Origin: Bacteroidota bacterium
Lineage (GTDB): Bacteria > Bacteroidota > Bacteroidia > Bacteroidales > Porphyromonadaceae
Direction of reading: 5' to 3'
Length of the DNA: 64,000 bases
Assembly (NCBI GenBank): GCA_023396255.1
Contig: JAEWWU010000013.1
Coordinates: 124,001-188,000, forward strand
This document shows positions 63,147 through 64,000 of the stretch, one piece after another. The translations under genes and the position numbers were made by a program. The first letter of the stretch is position 1; every line of letters starts with the position of its first letter. Below the pieces are notes generated by a model. It was not told where the DNA came from, ran no database searches, and saw nothing but the letters and a program-made list of their open reading frames with translations.

Positions 63147-64000
63147 ATGTCACTTAAGCAAACACTCGATAAAATGCGTCCGATGTTCAGCAAGGGGGGG
63201 AAGTTGAGTGCTTTCGAATCCGTCTACGATGGGCTCGAGACGTTTCTCTTTGTTCCCAACCGTACATCGCGCACAGGCGTGCATATTCACGATGCAATAG
63301 ATTCCAAGCATACGATGACTATGGTCATTTTGGCTCTTATGCCCGCATTGCTTTTTGGTATGTACAACGTTGGTTTTCAGCATTACAAGGCTATAGGAAC
63401 TCTGACCGATACGGGTTTTTGGTCGATTTTTATTTTCGGATTTTTGGCAGTTCTTCCCAAACTCATCGTATCATACGTAGTGGGGTTGGGCATTGAATTC
63501 ACAGTAGCTCAGTTCAAGAAAGAAGAGATTCAAGAAGGCTTTTTGGTAACAGGGATTCTTATCCCTATGATTGTGCCGGTAGATACACCCTTATGGATGA
63601 TTGCCGTGGCTACGGCTCTTGCCGTAATTTTTGCCAAGGAGGTTTTTGGAGGTACCGGTTACAATATCGTGAACGTGGCACTTATTGCGCGGGCGATCCT
63701 CTTCTTTGCCTATCCGGCTGCGATGAGCGGTGACTCGGTTTTTGTTCGTACGCAAGATACGTTCGGTTTAGGGCGTGGCTCTGTGGTAGACACTTTTACT
63801 GGAGCAACTCCGTTGGGGCAGATTGCCACAGCTAAAGGCAATTTCCCCGAAGTTATTAGCGATGTGGTGGGCAATCCCTCTTCATTGACTGATGCTTTCT
63901 TGGGCTTTATCCCCGGTTCCATAGGAGAAACATCTACTTTGGCGATTCTCATCGGGGCTGTAATGCTCATTTTTATGGGAATTGCCAGTTACAAGATAAT
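63147..64000 (+). CDS. nqrB: Na+-translocating NADH-quinone reductase subunit B, cut by window edge
   Basis: My own translation from ATG 63147 stays open to the end of the window (284 codons). It begins MSLKQTLDKMRPMFSKGGKL and has several membrane helices (MVILALMPALLFGMYN, FIFGFLAVLPKLIVSYVVGL). VDTFTGATPLGQ near residue 215 contains the Thr of the GAT motif that carries covalent FMN in NqrB. The C-terminal part lies beyond 64000. nqrCDEF are expected downstream. Confidence 0.96.
   Translation, partial: MSLKQTLDKMRPMFSKGGKLSAFESVYDGLETFLFVPNRTSRTGVHIHDAIDSKHTMTMVILALMPALLFGMYNVGFQHYKAIGTLTDTGFWSIFIFGFLAVLPKLIVSYVVGLGIEFTVAQFKKEEIQEGFLVTGILIPMIVPVDTPLWMIAVATALAVIFAKEVFGGTGYNIVNVALIARAILFFAYPAAMSGDSVFVRTQDTFGLGRGSVVDTFTGATPLGQIATAKGNFPEVISDVVGNPSSLTDAFLGFIPGSIGETSTLAILIGAVMLIFMGIASYKI

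Overview
The window looks like chromosomal DNA of a Porphyromonas-type member of the Bacteroidales. Four things point there: an Mfa-type (minor) fimbrial gene cluster in the P. gingivalis order, surface proteins with C-terminal domains like type IX secretion (T9SS) sorting signals, promoter-like TAnnTTTG boxes, and Bacteroidales-typical genes (DUF3575, DUF3868/OmpA, DUF3127, DUF3109, NQR). The species cannot be fixed from the sequence alone. I see no rRNA, tRNA, CRISPR array, prophage, transposase or plasmid gene.

Layout. 1-3111 (-) is a nearly complete tricorn-like S41 protease that runs off the left edge. 4103-15137 (-) is a seven-gene fimbrial locus, in transcription order: DUF3575 protein, DUF3868/OmpA/TPR protein, mfa1 (shaft fimbrillin), mfa2 (anchor), and the accessory subunits mfa3, mfa4 and mfa5. 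Mfa5 is a large von Willebrand factor A protein with a T9SS-like tail. A hairpin between mfa1 and mfa2 may set the ratio of shaft to accessory subunits. 15138-17203 is a 2-kb stretch without genes but with repeats. 17204-18945 (-) is a BACON/fibronectin-like lipoprotein whose signal peptide is out of frame across an A8 tract. 19306-21291 (-) is a leucine-rich T9SS-type surface protein.

21870-23733 (-) holds an isoprenylcysteine-methyltransferase-like membrane protein and a UbiA-family prenyltransferase. 23884-29376 (+) is a housekeeping run: mnmG, uvrC, dtd, a MazG-like gene and deoC. xseB (-), a Dcp-type M3 peptidase (+), cyuA (-) and an FHA/zinc-ribbon protein (-) follow. A 48-aa small ORF and a lipoprotein with an EF-hand-like loop lie at 35205-36860 (+). 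36984-41821 (-) runs tsaC, an initiating sugar transferase, a ClC-CBS chloride channel and fmt. 42388-45164 (+) holds a HExxH lipoprotein, a CapA-like protein and a second initiating sugar transferase.

45289-58472 (+) is a long co-directional stretch: trpS, DUF3127, rlmH, PAS, manA, DUF3109, bcp, recA, a GNAT/FemAB-like protein, a polysaccharide deacetylase-like protein, a glycosyltransferase, DAHP synthase/chorismate mutase, an HPPK-like protein and a Rel protein with a degenerate hydrolase domain. 58766-61048 (-) is another large surface protein. The start of the nqr operon (nqrA, nqrB) runs off the right edge.

The most unusual non-coding signal is a family of at least six dispersed intergenic repeats built on GGGAACTAAT and its inverse, found only in gene-free stretches. 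The main genic oddities are the frameshifted lipoprotein, the small ORF upstream of an EF-hand-like lipoprotein, and the EF-hand-like/leucine-rich modules shared between separate surface-protein loci. I found no clearly new multi-gene system.
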